53,172 nt of DNA from JAZRUY01 sp045598845 (lineage in GTDB: Bacteria > Verrucomicrobiota > Lentisphaeria > Victivallales > Victivallaceae), in the NCBI GenBank assembly GCA_045598845.1, contig JAZRUY010000121.1, positions 1 to 53,172 of the forward strand. Reading direction: 5' to 3'. The position numbers and the translations under genes were made by a program. This document shows, in pieces, positions 9,177 through 18,545 of the stretch; the stretch's first letter is position 1; each line of letters opens with the position of its first letter. The notes under the pieces were generated by a model that saw only the letters and a program-made list of their open reading frames with translations, ran no database searches and was not told the origin of the DNA.

Positions 9177-11021
9177 CTAAAACGAACGGCGTATCTTACT
9201 CAGCAGGCAATGCAACTCATCAGCAGAAACAAATAGCTCGGCCGTCCAGCCGCGGCTACGGGCAGCGGCGATTAAATCCGGCCGGTCGTCCACATATAAC
9301 ACCGGTTTGCCGTAAGCCAGTTCAAATGCTTCAAACATCTTCGCCTCCGGCTTCTTCGCTCCGGCGGAAAAACTGTATACTCCATCGGCATACCGATGCA
9401 AAAAAGGCGCCGATTTCAGCACGGCACGCAGATGAAAAGCACCGGTATCCGAAAACATTCTCGGCACGAGCCCGAAACGTCGGCATCCGGATAAAGTTTC
9501 CCGCATTCCGGCGACCGGAGCGCTGATAATCGAACCGAAAATTTCCCCTGCTTCTGTTCGGGACACCCCGTATTTTCCGGCGATATAGCGCAACATCTCA
9601 CCGTCAGTTAAAAGTCCGCGTTCGCAACAGTCCAGAACAGACAGAATATCCGGAGGCAGCGACGCAGCATCGGTAATGCCGAGACGGCGGAAACAGTCCC
9701 GGAAATCCAATTTCACGCACACATTGCCAAGGTCAACCGCGACCGGCCGGTATGCCAGTAACCGGCTGTAACACAATCCGGCCATAGCAGCCAAAAAAGG
9801 CAGCGCCGGAATCACATACCTCGGAGCGCTGATCGCTCCCGGCAGGAACAGATAATATTCCGCGAAAACCAAAAACAACAGCAGAAAATACCATTTGCCG
9901 CGCCATTCATAAATCCACAGCAGCAAAGTAAACGCCGCGAAGACATACATTATTCCGGTGCAGCAGACGGCATACCACGGGATATCGCCGTATCCGTACG
10001 GAGCGAAATAATGTTTCACCCCGGCCCAGACCCCGTAACGCTGCATCACATCCATAGTGCCTCTGTCTCCGGCGGTTTTACCGAGCAATTCCAAATAGGA
10101 CGGGGCATCAGGTATCAGGATTTTCCAATTTAACTGCTGCTTCAGCCAAATTGCAGGATGAGCGGCAGCCAACTTAACAAACATCTTTTTGCGGTAACGT
10201 TCCCGGGAGGCGGCATCAGGGTATTTTTCCCGGTTGCGGAACTCCTCCGCCAAACCGGCATCAATGCGGTGCTTCTCCTCCTCGTAACTGCTTTGATTTA
10301 TTTCCGCAAGCAGCATCGCGCCGTTCTGATGATAGACTGCACCGGTGTTAGTATCGATACAGAAGCCGGCGCCATGAGCGGCATTGAACAGCATCAGCGG
10401 TAAAACCGTCAATGCGAATACAGCATTGCCGGAGACAAATGCTTTTATACGGAGGCGAAAATCGCAATGCGGCATCAGTAATACGGCGACCGACGCCGGA
10501 ATAAACCATAAAAGCCCGATCGGACGAATCAGCGTGCCGATACCGGCGGACAACATGGCAAAGATAAAATTCCTTACCCGGCAGAAACGGTAAAATTTTC
10601 CGAATTCCCAAAAAACAGCAGCGGCAAAAAAGCCAAACAGGGTATCGCTGAGCACCAAAGGCGCATTGGCGATCGCCGTCAGATTGAAGGCGGAAAAAAA
10701 CATTGCGGCGAGAGCCGCGTTTCTGGAACAACTCCAGCATTCAGCGGCGCAATAAACCAGCACGACTGTCAGCAGGGAAACAAACGTCAATGCAAGCGGA
10801 AGATATCCGAACCCTGTTAAAAAGGAAAACCACCGCAATCCCGGCGCCCGGGTAAAAGGTTCGAAATATCCCGGAGTATCCAGCCGGACAAAGGAGCCGG
10901 AAGCAGTCGCCAATAATCCGAAACGGACAACGGCGGCGGCGGTCAGTATAACCGCAAATGCAATTCGACAACGGTTCTTATAAAACAAGAACAAAAAAAG
11001 ATTTTGACTGTTTTCCAGCAT
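9177..11021 (-). CDS. Membrane glycosyltransferase (ArnT/PMT-like) fused to a HAD phosphatase domain
   Basis: A 614-residue protein from the ATG at 11021; an upstream ATG at 11072 in the same frame would overlap the preceding gene. Residues about 15-425 form a multi-pass C-type glycosyltransferase with an acidic first periplasmic loop (LDTPGYFEP) and the late APRYVIPALPFLAAMAG segment known from PMT/ArnT-like enzymes, which use polyprenyl-phosphate sugars. From about residue 427 a HAD domain follows with all four motifs: VDLGNV (I), FSDTGAF (II), GAKKPE (III) and YVDDRPD (IV), resembling the YihX-type sugar-phosphatase group. One uninterrupted frame joins both. The HAD part would face the cytoplasm or periplasm depending on an odd or even number of membrane spans, which was not resolved. 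Substrates are unknown. Confidence 0.75.
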   Translation of the reverse strand: MLENSQNLFLFLFYKNRCRIAFAVILTAAAVVRFGLLATASGSFVRLDTPGYFEPFTRAPGLRWFSFLTGFGYLPLALTFVSLLTVVLVYCAAECWSCSRNAALAAMFFSAFNLTAIANAPLVLSDTLFGFFAAAVFWEFGKFYRFCRVRNFIFAMLSAGIGTLIRPIGLLWFIPASVAVLLMPHCDFRLRIKAFVSGNAVFALTVLPLMLFNAAHGAGFCIDTNTGAVYHQNGAMLLAEINQSSYEEEKHRIDAGLAEEFRNREKYPDAASRERYRKKMFVKLAAAHPAIWLKQQLNWKILIPDAPSYLELLGKTAGDRGTMDVMQRYGVWAGVKHYFAPYGYGDIPWYAVCCTGIMYVFAAFTLLLWIYEWRGKWYFLLLFLVFAEYYLFLPGAISAPRYVIPALPFLAAMAGLCYSRLLAYRPVAVDLGNVCVKLDFRDCFRRLGITDAASLPPDILSVLDCCERGLLTDGEMLRYIAGKYGVSRTEAGEIFGSIISAPVAGMRETLSGCRRFGLVPRMFSDTGAFHLRAVLKSAPFLHRYADGVYSFSAGAKKPEAKMFEAFELAYGKPVLYVDDRPDLIAAARSRGWTAELFVSADELHCLLSKIRRSF

Positions 11022-11034
11022 GATGCCGCAACAG

Positions 11035-12858
11035 TTAAAGGCCCTCGCACACCGCGATAGCCGTTTCGACATTCCCGAACGGAGCGCTGGTAGCCACTCC
11101 GCGCACTTCGGAGTGTATTTCGTTTAGAATAGTTTTCGCTATCCGAATTCCCTCTTCGCGCTGAGCCGCTTTGTCACCGGCGCGCTCCATTGCCTTCATC
11201 ACCCAGTCCGGGACCACCACTCCCGGCACTTCTTTCTGCATAAACAATGCGTTGCGGTAACTGGCAAACGGCCACACTCCGGCTATAACCGGAATATTGA
11301 AACCGCGTATCCGTTTCAGAAATTTCAACAGAATCTCCGGTTCAAAAACCGGCTGAGTTATTATAAATTCCGCCCCGGCTTCGACTTTTTCCGCCAAACG
11401 GCGGTATTCCCGCTCCGGATCGATGGCATTGGGATCCGCACCGGCGCCGGAAACAACTGCGGTCTTAACTCCGTTCCCAAGCGGATATCCGCCGGCATCG
11501 ACACCGCGGTTAAGCCGGCTCTGCAATTTTATAAGCCCGATGGAATCAACGTCAAAAACACCGGAACTGAACGGATAATCGCCGAGTTTAGGCGGATCTC
11601 CGGTGATGAACAGAATGTTATTCAGCCGCTTGGCCATGCACCCGAGTATCATCGACTGGATACTGATCAAATTACGGTCCCGGCAACAACAGTGCACCAC
11701 AGTGTCGATCCCGGCTTTTTCCTGTATCTCGGCGGCGGTAACAACCTGCGATATCCGGCAACTCGCCCGTGGACCGTCCGGGATGTTAACCGCATCGAAT
11801 CCGGCCTCGCGGCACCGGGCGGCTTTCCTCACAGTATCAGTCAAGTCATAACCGCGCGGAGGAGTCATCTCCACTAATTTCAGCCAGTTTCCGGCCGCCA
11901 GTTTCCGGCCGAATCCGCTTTTTTCCGCCGTCGGCAGCGGCTCCGGTAAATCCGTCTCTTTGATTTCCACCGCCGGCACAGCACTGCTTCCGGTTTTAAC
12001 CATCGGTTTAAGCGACCTGGCCAAATCGGCGATATGAGCCGGAGATATACCGCAGCACCCTCCGACCGCACGGGCGCCCAGACTGACATAACGGAGCGCA
12101 TAAGTCGTAAAATATTCCGGTGTGGTCATCGGCATAAAGCGATTGTCAACATTTTTAGGCACACCGGCACCGGGTTGAATTATCATCGGCAATGCCGTCC
12201 GCTCCGCAATCAGCATCATCGCCTGCAAAGTGGTTTCCGGTCCCTTGCCGCAATTTAGTCCGAGCGCATCGGCGACACCGGCTTTTTCGATAAGTGCAAC
12301 GGCATCCGCAGCGGCACTGCCGTCGGCAAGTTTGCCGTCCTCATCCGCTACCAGACTGAACACCGGTGCGATACCGGATCCGGTGACAGCCGCCAAAGCG
12401 GCATCGATATCCCGGCGGTTACATAAGGATTCAAAAATTATGAAATCCGCGCCGGCGTTTTCCAATGCCAGAAGCTGCTCCTGCAACGCATACTTAATTT
12501 CCTCATCTTCCCCGCCGGAAACCGGACCTATGGAACCGGCGATAAGCATATCGGTACAGCCGGCAGACGCTTTTTTCGCCAGTGCAACGGCAGCGGCGTT
12601 TATCTCCGCGGCTTTGTCGGATATTCCGAATTCGCGGAGTTTCAAAGCATTCGCATTATAAGTATTGGTGGTCAGCACTTCGGCTCCGGCTTCGACATAT
12701 GCCTGATGAATAGCGCATACTGTTTCCGGACGGCTGAGATTCAATTCCTCATAAGAAGTATTGACAAAAAAATTCCGCCGGTAAAGTTCGGTACCGAAAC
12801 CTCCGTCAAAAATAAGAATCTTCTCAGCAAGAAGCCGTTTTAACTGTCCTGACCGCAT
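11035..12858 (-). CDS. Bifunctional homocysteine S-methyltransferase / methylenetetrahydrofolate reductase
   Basis: A 607-residue two-domain enzyme of the YitJ type. Residues about 1-290 form a homocysteine methyltransferase barrel with DGGFGTELYRR at the start and zinc ligands Cys203 (GLNCG) and Cys268/Cys269 (GGCCG). After a linker, residues about 320-605 are a MetF-like flavin reductase with VEMTPPRG, FITGDPPKLGDYP and FIITQPVFEP. It would form methyl-folate and/or pass methyl groups to homocysteine for methionine synthesis. Start: ATG at 12858 after AGAGAGGA. The glycosyltransferase-HAD gene follows after 13 bases. No SAM riboswitch was recognised in the 93-base gap upstream, though TTTACATTTACAT is repeated there. 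Confidence 0.93.
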   Translation of the reverse strand: MRSGQLKRLLAEKILIFDGGFGTELYRRNFFVNTSYEELNLSRPETVCAIHQAYVEAGAEVLTTNTYNANALKLREFGISDKAAEINAAAVALAKKASAGCTDMLIAGSIGPVSGGEDEEIKYALQEQLLALENAGADFIIFESLCNRRDIDAALAAVTGSGIAPVFSLVADEDGKLADGSAAADAVALIEKAGVADALGLNCGKGPETTLQAMMLIAERTALPMIIQPGAGVPKNVDNRFMPMTTPEYFTTYALRYVSLGARAVGGCCGISPAHIADLARSLKPMVKTGSSAVPAVEIKETDLPEPLPTAEKSGFGRKLAAGNWLKLVEMTPPRGYDLTDTVRKAARCREAGFDAVNIPDGPRASCRISQVVTAAEIQEKAGIDTVVHCCCRDRNLISIQSMILGCMAKRLNNILFITGDPPKLGDYPFSSGVFDVDSIGLIKLQSRLNRGVDAGGYPLGNGVKTAVVSGAGADPNAIDPEREYRRLAEKVEAGAEFIITQPVFEPEILLKFLKRIRGFNIPVIAGVWPFASYRNALFMQKEVPGVVVPDWVMKAMERAGDKAAQREEGIRIAKTILNEIHSEVRGVATSAPFGNVETAIAVCEGL

Positions 12859-12951
12859 AACGGGAATCCTCTCTCTTCGCGCTGTTCATATCTGTATGTA
12901 AATGTAAACTTAATGCTCCGGAGAATTAAATGCAACTTCCGGTCGATTGTT

Positions 12952-13605
12952 TCATACCGCTCCCCGGAAAGCGGCAAACAACAACAACGGACCTTCGCTT
13001 TCAACCTCAATAATCTTCAACTCCGTTCCGGAAGCTGCGTTCAAAGCGGCAGACCACCAGCAACGGAGAGAGAACCCAGACAGCGGATACTCAACTCCTT
13101 CGGCCGAAATCACCGCCGGAGCCGACCACGGATTGAAAAACGACAGCGGCTGGCGCGGAAACGTCTGAAAAACCCGAGGACGGTCAAACGCATAAAAAAC
13201 TCCGTGATCCGTTACCATGCGCACATTGCCGCGGCGCAAGGAGAATTCCGCCAGCAGAGAAATGTTACCGACCATGTGATCTTCACGTTTCCCGGTAGCT
13301 CCCAGCAATACAATTCCGTCATCAGAAGCGGCAACGGTTTCTGCGAACCGGAACGCTTTGTTAAGATCATTGGTTTCCTGTTCACTTACCCGGATCAAAC
13401 GAGTTTCGCCGGACGGAATAAACCCGGTTGGCAAACTGTCGCCGTCGCCGACAATGAAATCAGGTGTGAAAGAATGTTCCAACGCCGCCGCGGCGGCACC
13501 ATCGCAGGCAATCAAAACATCGGCGGAACGGAGTTCTGTCACCGCTTCCGGACCGGACGGAAAATCCCCGGCTGCCAAAATCGCGATTTTACGCGGCGCC
13601 GCCAT
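12952..13605 (-). CDS. thiN: Thiamine pyrophosphokinase
   Basis: A 217-residue TPK that transfers pyrophosphate from ATP to thiamine, giving the cofactor thiamine diphosphate. ACDGAAAAAL, DFIVGDGDSL with the catalytic aspartates, and QETNDLNKAF are the standard motifs, followed by LLGATGKREDHMVGN. The C-terminal vitamin-binding beta domain is present (NPWSAPAVISAEGVEYPLSG). It is the last gene after carB and the SpoIIE-type phosphatase, 15 bases downstream of the latter. Length is normal for the family. Confidence 0.92.
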   Translation of the reverse strand: MAAPRKIAILAAGDFPSGPEAVTELRSADVLIACDGAAAAALEHSFTPDFIVGDGDSLPTGFIPSGETRLIRVSEQETNDLNKAFRFAETVAASDDGIVLLGATGKREDHMVGNISLLAEFSLRRGNVRMVTDHGVFYAFDRPRVFQTFPRQPLSFFNPWSAPAVISAEGVEYPLSGFSLRCWWSAALNAASGTELKIIEVESEGPLLLFAAFRGAV

Positions 13606-13620
13606 TTTCCATGCCGCCCG

Positions 13621-15039
13621 TCAGGCTCCGATGCGGCCGGTATGACGGATCAGAACCAAAGTCTGATCATCGTTCTGTCCGGCTTCATAATCAACAACCG
13701 CATTCATCACATGCTCAATCGCCTGCTCCGGAGCCATGTTTTCCGCGCAGGCGGCAGCGAATACTTCGGTAAGGCGTTTCAAACCGAATTCCTGATTATC
13801 CTGATTAAGCGCCTCGGTTATTCCATCGGAAAACATCAGCACACTGGTGCCAGGATCGATGGACATACAGATAGTATCGTACCCGGCGAATTCCGGAGGT
13901 AAAATACCCAATGCGGAACCGTCCGGCAGCAAAGTGCGGATGTGGTTGTGCACGAATTGTACCAAATCTGTATGACCGGCGCGCCCAAACTCCACCAACG
14001 ATTGTTTTTTATCCACCAGACAACACCCCAAAGTCAAAAAACGATCACTGTCGATATCGCGGTATAATTTATCATTCATCGCCTTCAAAAATTCGGCCAA
14101 ACTGGTAAATTCAGTTGCCAGACACCGGGCATAACTGCGGGCCATGGCGGTAAGCAGACAGGCTGGAATACCCTTGCCGCACGCATCGCCGATAATCACC
14201 AGAAGGCGCTCTGAATCAATCTCCACAAAATCATAGAAATCGCCGTTCATCTCCTTGGCTGGACGGGAAAAAGCATTTATACTGAACTGATCCCAGGACG
14301 GGAAAGCCTGCGGCAATAATGAAAGTTGCAGATTACGGGCGAATTCCAATTCCTGATCCAGACGGTTTCTGCGGCTGAGTTCGCGGTATACGTTTACAAG
14401 TTCACAAACCGTCCGCACCTGACCGGACAAAGATTTAAGCCGCTCTAACTGCTGTTCGGAAAACGAACCTCCGGAACGGTTGTTTACAACACATACCAAT
14501 CCGGAAAGGTTGCCGTCCTGAAACAAAGGAATAGCCATAATACTGCCCAGCGATGAACAGGAAGGATAATCTACAAAACGATAATCAGTAGAACCGTCCG
14601 GCACCAGTTCGGCCTGACCGGTAGCGGCGACCATGCCGAGAAAACCGCGACCGACTTGAACCGTTTCCCGGCGCATATTTTCAAACAGGCGATAATGCCG
14701 GGTGGCTGAACCGGCGGCGCAGGTTAAAGGATAATTACCGTGAACACCGGCAGCCGCAATATGTTCACCGGACACTTCGTAAATAGCGCAGGATTCCGCA
14801 TCCGTCTGCTCCGCCACCCGCCGCGCAGCCGCATGCATCGCCGATTCGGTGTCATTGGTACGACGAAGTCCGGATGAAAAACGCAGGATAAAATCAGCCA
14901 GTTCACGCCGGCGGGAATCGGCAATTTCACGCTGTTCCTCCGCCACAGCGGCGATCCGGCGGTAATGTACAGCGGAAACAGCAACAACAACGGCAGCAGT
15001 CACCGCCAAAGCAGAAAGCGCCGTCAACACCGCCGTCAT
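13621..15039 (-). CDS. Membrane-anchored GAF-SpoIIE (PP2C) serine phosphatase
   Basis: A 472-residue signalling protein. Residues 3-25 are a membrane segment, 28-55 a basic helical stalk, about 65-215 a GAF domain (DAESCAIYEV, GRGFLGMVAATGQAELV, MAIPLF) and about 245-470 a SpoIIE/RsbU phosphatase with metal residues in MNGDFYDF, IGDACGKGIPACLLTA, MFSDGITEA and QNDDQTLVLIR. Relatives dephosphorylate anti-anti-sigma factors in partner-switching stress control, but no STAS or anti-sigma kinase gene is in the window, so its partner is unknown. It lies between carB and thiN with 15-17 base gaps, an unusual metabolic neighbourhood for such a phosphatase. Confidence 0.9.
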   Translation of the reverse strand: MTAVLTALSALAVTAAVVVAVSAVHYRRIAAVAEEQREIADSRRRELADFILRFSSGLRRTNDTESAMHAAARRVAEQTDAESCAIYEVSGEHIAAAGVHGNYPLTCAAGSATRHYRLFENMRRETVQVGRGFLGMVAATGQAELVPDGSTDYRFVDYPSCSSLGSIMAIPLFQDGNLSGLVCVVNNRSGGSFSEQQLERLKSLSGQVRTVCELVNVYRELSRRNRLDQELEFARNLQLSLLPQAFPSWDQFSINAFSRPAKEMNGDFYDFVEIDSERLLVIIGDACGKGIPACLLTAMARSYARCLATEFTSLAEFLKAMNDKLYRDIDSDRFLTLGCCLVDKKQSLVEFGRAGHTDLVQFVHNHIRTLLPDGSALGILPPEFAGYDTICMSIDPGTSVLMFSDGITEALNQDNQEFGLKRLTEVFAAACAENMAPEQAIEHVMNAVVDYEAGQNDDQTLVLIRHTGRIGA

Positions 15040-15056
15040 ATTTGCAACCGTAATGC

Positions 15057-18000
15057 TTATTTGCCGCTCTGGTATTCCTGCAGCGATTTCAAGGGAGAAT
15101 CGCCGCGCTTGGCTTCAATAATTCCCGCCACGGTGGCTTTTGCCGCGGCGATAGTGGTCACATAAGGCACCTTGTACTGAATGGCCAGCATCCTGATGAA
15201 ACTGTCATCGATTTTGCTGAGCTGACCGATCGGGGTATTGATGATAAGGCTGACCTCCCGGTTCTTGATATAGTCAGCCACATCAGGACGCCCCTCGTTA
15301 AGTTTTTTGACTTCCCGGTTTTCAATGCCGTGCTCCGCAAGAAACCGGGAGGTACCCTCAGTCGCCAGCAATTCAAAACCGAGTTCCTGCAACGATGCGG
15401 CGATCGGCAACAGATATTTACGTTCACGCTCGGAAACCGTAAGCAGCACTTTGCCGCTCAAAGGCAATTTAGAACCGGAAGCCAACTGGGCTTTGTAATA
15501 AGCCATGCCGAACCCGGAAGCCAACCCCATAACCTCGCCGGTGGCGCGCATTTCGGGCCCCAGCACCGGATCGACCTCTGGGAACATATTGAACGGAAAT
15601 ACCGCCTCTTTCACTCCGAAATAACTGCGCGGATGCGGTTTCAGAATATCCTTGTATTCCGATAATTTATGACCAAGCATCAGGAATGTAGCGATGCGCG
15701 CCAGCGGCATACCGGTAACCTTACTCATCACCGGGACAGTGCGGGACGCGCGCGGGTTTGCCTCGATTATCCACACCTCGTCCCCGCATACTGCGAATTG
15801 CACATTGAGGATACCGCAAACCCGAAAATCAGAAGCGATGGCGGCGGCATGCCGTTCAATGGTATCCAGATGTTTCTGGGCCAGTGTAATAGGCGGAATA
15901 CTGCAAGCAGAATCGCCGGAATGAATACCAGCCAGTTCAATATGCTCCATAACAGACGGCAGGAAAGTATCGACGCCGTCGCTGATTACATCTACTTCGC
16001 ATTCAACGGCGTTATCCAGAAAACGGTCGATAAGCATCGGATATTCCGGACTGACCTGAATCGCCTCAACTGCATAGCGGGTGAGCATTTCCTCATTGTA
16101 TATCACCGCCATACCGCGACCGCCCAGCACAAATGAAGGACGCACCATCACCGGATAACCGATTTTCCGTCCAAGAGCGACGGCCTCGTCCAGCGAACGC
16201 GCCGTGCCGCTCTCCGGCTGTCTGATTCCCAAAGCAATCATCCGTTCGCGGAAATATTCGCGGTCTTCGGCCAGACGAATACCCTCTGGCTGAGTCCCGA
16301 TAATGTTCACACCGGCATCTTTCAACTCCTGCGCGATATTCAACGGGGTCTGTCCGCCGAACTGAACGATCACACCGGCCGGCTTCTCCTTGGCATAAAC
16401 CGCCAGCACATCCTCGGCGGTAAGCGGTTCAAAATAAAGTTTATCGCTGGTATCGTAATCCGTAGAAACAGTTTCAGGATTGCAGTTAATAAGCACAGAT
16501 TCGTATCCGGAATCGCGCAAAGCGAAAGCGGCATGCACGCAAGTATAATCGAATTCGATTCCCTGTCCGATACGGTTGGGACCGCCGCCGAGAATCATGA
16601 TTTTGCGGTTGCCGCTGACCGGAACTTCATCCGGAACCCCGGCATAGGTAGAATAATAATAACTGGCATTGTCCACCCCGCTGACCGGGACTTTGCAAAA
16701 TGATACCCGGCATCCCAATGCCAGCCGGCGTTCGCGCACCGTTTTTTCCGGCACATTGAACAGTTTTCCAAGATATTTATCGGAGAAACCATCACGTTTG
16801 GCGGAAATCAGCATATCATCCGGCAAAGCCATCCAGGTTTGCGCCGATAAAGCGATCTCTGTCTCAGCCAATTCCTTCATCTGCAAAAGGAAGAATTCGG
16901 ATATAGCGGTAATTTTCACCGCATCTTCCACGGAAAGACCTTTTTTGAATGCCTCATATAGATGGAAAAAACGCTTGCTGGAAGGATTGGCGGCGGCAAT
17001 TTTCAATTCTTCGAGAGTCATTTTCCCGATTTTTTTATCCAGTCCAAGTCCGGAACGTCCGATTTCCAGAGAACGAACGGCTTTCTGAAACGCCTCTTTG
17101 AAATTTTTGCCGATACTCATCACTTCGCCGACCGCCTTCATCTGGGTACCGAGATGATCTTTGGCCTGCGGGAATTTTTCAAACGCCCATCTGGCAAACT
17201 TCACCACCACATAATCTCCGGACGGAGTGTACTTATCCAAACTGCCGTCACGCCAATAAGGCATTTCCGACAAAGTCATACCGGCGGCAAGTTTAGTGGA
17301 AACAGCCGCAATCGGGAAACCGGTCGCCTTGCTGGCCAGCGCACTGGAACGGCTGGTGCGCGGATTGATTTCAATCACGATTATGCGCCCGTCCTTGCGG
17401 TTATGGGCGAATTGTACATTGGTGCCGCCTGTAACCCCGATGGCATCAACGATCCGGTATGCGTAATCCTGCAATTGTTTCTTCACTTCTTCGGACACCG
17501 TCAACATCGGAGCCACGCAGAAACTGTCCCCGGTATGAATGCCCATCGGATCAACATTCTCGATAAAGCACACCGTGATTTTTTTGCCGGTCGCATCGCG
17601 CACGACTTCCAGTTCCAGTTCCTCCCAGCCCAGCACGCATTCCTCGACCAGCACCTGCCCTATGATGGAGGCAGCCAGACCGCGAGCAACTACCTCGCGC
17701 AATTCCTCGCGGTTATAGACAATGCCGCCGCCGGTACCGCCCATGGTATAGGCGGGACGAAGCACGACCGGATATCCGAGTTTATCCGCGATCCGCTCCG
17801 CTTCCTCCACCGAATAACTCGGCTCTGACTGCGCCATCGGGATACCCAGACGGTTCATGGTCGCCTTAAACTCAATCCGGTCTTCGCCGCGCTTGATAGC
17901 ATCGAGATCAACACCGATGACTTTGACATTGAACTCTTTCAGAACTCCGGCTTCCTGCAATTCGATCGCCAGATTCAAAGCGGTCTGACCGCCCAGATTC

Positions 18001-18263
18001 GGCAGCAATGCATCGGGACGCTCTTTTTCAATGATCCGGCGGACCGAATCAACGCAGAGCGGCTCAATGTAAGTATGATCGGCCATACCTGGATCCGTCA
18101 TAATAGTGGCAGGATTGGAATTCGCCAGAACCACTTCGTAATCAAGCTCCCGCAATGCCTTGCATGCCTGTGTACCGGAATAATCGAATTCGCATGCCTG
18201 CCCGATAATGATCGGACCGGAACCGATAATCAATATTTTCTTAATGTCTTTTCGCTTAGCCAT
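15057..18263 (-). CDS. carB: Carbamoyl-phosphate synthase large subunit
   Basis: A 1068-residue enzyme with two homologous ATP-grasp halves (GSGPIIIGQACEFDYSG near the start; GGGPNRIGQGIEFDYT at the start of the second) and a C-terminal MGS-like allosteric domain. It makes carbamoyl phosphate for arginine and pyrimidine synthesis from bicarbonate, ammonia and two ATP. The glutaminase subunit carA is not in the window, so the two subunits are unlinked here. A strong promoter (18422-18450) and a structured leader of about 150 bases precede it. GGCGGGCGG is just before the ATG. The phosphatase and thiN follow closely. Confidence 0.97.
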   Translation of the reverse strand: MAKRKDIKKILIIGSGPIIIGQACEFDYSGTQACKALRELDYEVVLANSNPATIMTDPGMADHTYIEPLCVDSVRRIIEKERPDALLPNLGGQTALNLAIELQEAGVLKEFNVKVIGVDLDAIKRGEDRIEFKATMNRLGIPMAQSEPSYSVEEAERIADKLGYPVVLRPAYTMGGTGGGIVYNREELREVVARGLAASIIGQVLVEECVLGWEELELEVVRDATGKKITVCFIENVDPMGIHTGDSFCVAPMLTVSEEVKKQLQDYAYRIVDAIGVTGGTNVQFAHNRKDGRIIVIEINPRTSRSSALASKATGFPIAAVSTKLAAGMTLSEMPYWRDGSLDKYTPSGDYVVVKFARWAFEKFPQAKDHLGTQMKAVGEVMSIGKNFKEAFQKAVRSLEIGRSGLGLDKKIGKMTLEELKIAAANPSSKRFFHLYEAFKKGLSVEDAVKITAISEFFLLQMKELAETEIALSAQTWMALPDDMLISAKRDGFSDKYLGKLFNVPEKTVRERRLALGCRVSFCKVPVSGVDNASYYYSTYAGVPDEVPVSGNRKIMILGGGPNRIGQGIEFDYTCVHAAFALRDSGYESVLINCNPETVSTDYDTSDKLYFEPLTAEDVLAVYAKEKPAGVIVQFGGQTPLNIAQELKDAGVNIIGTQPEGIRLAEDREYFRERMIALGIRQPESGTARSLDEAVALGRKIGYPVMVRPSFVLGGRGMAVIYNEEMLTRYAVEAIQVSPEYPMLIDRFLDNAVECEVDVISDGVDTFLPSVMEHIELAGIHSGDSACSIPPITLAQKHLDTIERHAAAIASDFRVCGILNVQFAVCGDEVWIIEANPRASRTVPVMSKVTGMPLARIATFLMLGHKLSEYKDILKPHPRSYFGVKEAVFPFNMFPEVDPVLGPEMRATGEVMGLASGFGMAYYKAQLASGSKLPLSGKVLLTVSERERKYLLPIAASLQELGFELLATEGTSRFLAEHGIENREVKKLNEGRPDVADYIKNREVSLIINTPIGQLSKIDDSFIRMLAIQYKVPYVTTIAAAKATVAGIIEAKRGDSPLKSLQEYQSGK

Positions 18264-18338
18264 AGCAACCGCCCGCCTTTCATATAAATAAAACTAAAAC
18301 AGAACTAAAAACATAAAACCGAAAAAGTATCCGGAAAA

Positions 18339-18392
18339 CATAAAGTCAAGGTATCCGTCAGCACTTTATGCCTTACGGACTGATAATACCAT
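18339..18392 (-). promoter_or_regulatory. Candidate attenuator/pseudoknot in the carB leader
   Basis: Two interleaved complementarities lie in the leader: CATAAAGT (18339-18346) with ACTTTATG (18363-18370), and TCCGT (18354-18358) with ACGGA (18375-18379). They either exclude each other or form an H-type pseudoknot. A nine-codon frame, ATG at 18392 to TAA at 18366, overlaps the first-transcribed side and holds one arginine codon. Four U residues follow the eight-base stem in the transcript. The base pairing is seen; a regulatory role is inference. Confidence 0.4.
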
Positions 18393-18421
18393 ACCCGACA
18401 GGCTTTGGCGCAAACGGATTT

Positions 18422-18450
18422 AATATACTGTTTTCCGCAAACTCTGTCAA
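18422..18450 (-). promoter_or_regulatory. Sigma-70-type promoter of carB
   Basis: On the minus strand a consensus TTGACA (18445-18450) is 17 bases from TATATT (18422-18427). Initiation is expected near 18415, about 150 bases before carB. Confidence 0.8.
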
Positions 18451-18501
18451 CCGCCGGGCAAAGGATAATATCCGACTGATTTGCCGGTGAACAACAGGAT
18501 A

Positions 18502-18536
18502 ACTTTCCGGGAGTTTTACACAAAATTCCGGAAAGT
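18502..18536 (-). terminator. Hairpin downstream of lysS
   Basis: ACTTTCCGG (18502-18510) and CCGGAAAGT (18528-18536) form a nine-base perfect stem; TTTT/AAAA inside can extend it. It begins ten bases after the lysS stop. No U tract follows, so it may be a 3'-end stabilising or factor-dependent structure instead of a classic intrinsic terminator. Confidence 0.5.
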
Positions 18537-18545
18537 CAAAGAGAA

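Noticed and set aside
12913..13902. Plus-strand open frame (329 codons) over thiN
   Set aside because: Antisense to thiN and the phosphatase, with arginine-rich low-quality composition.
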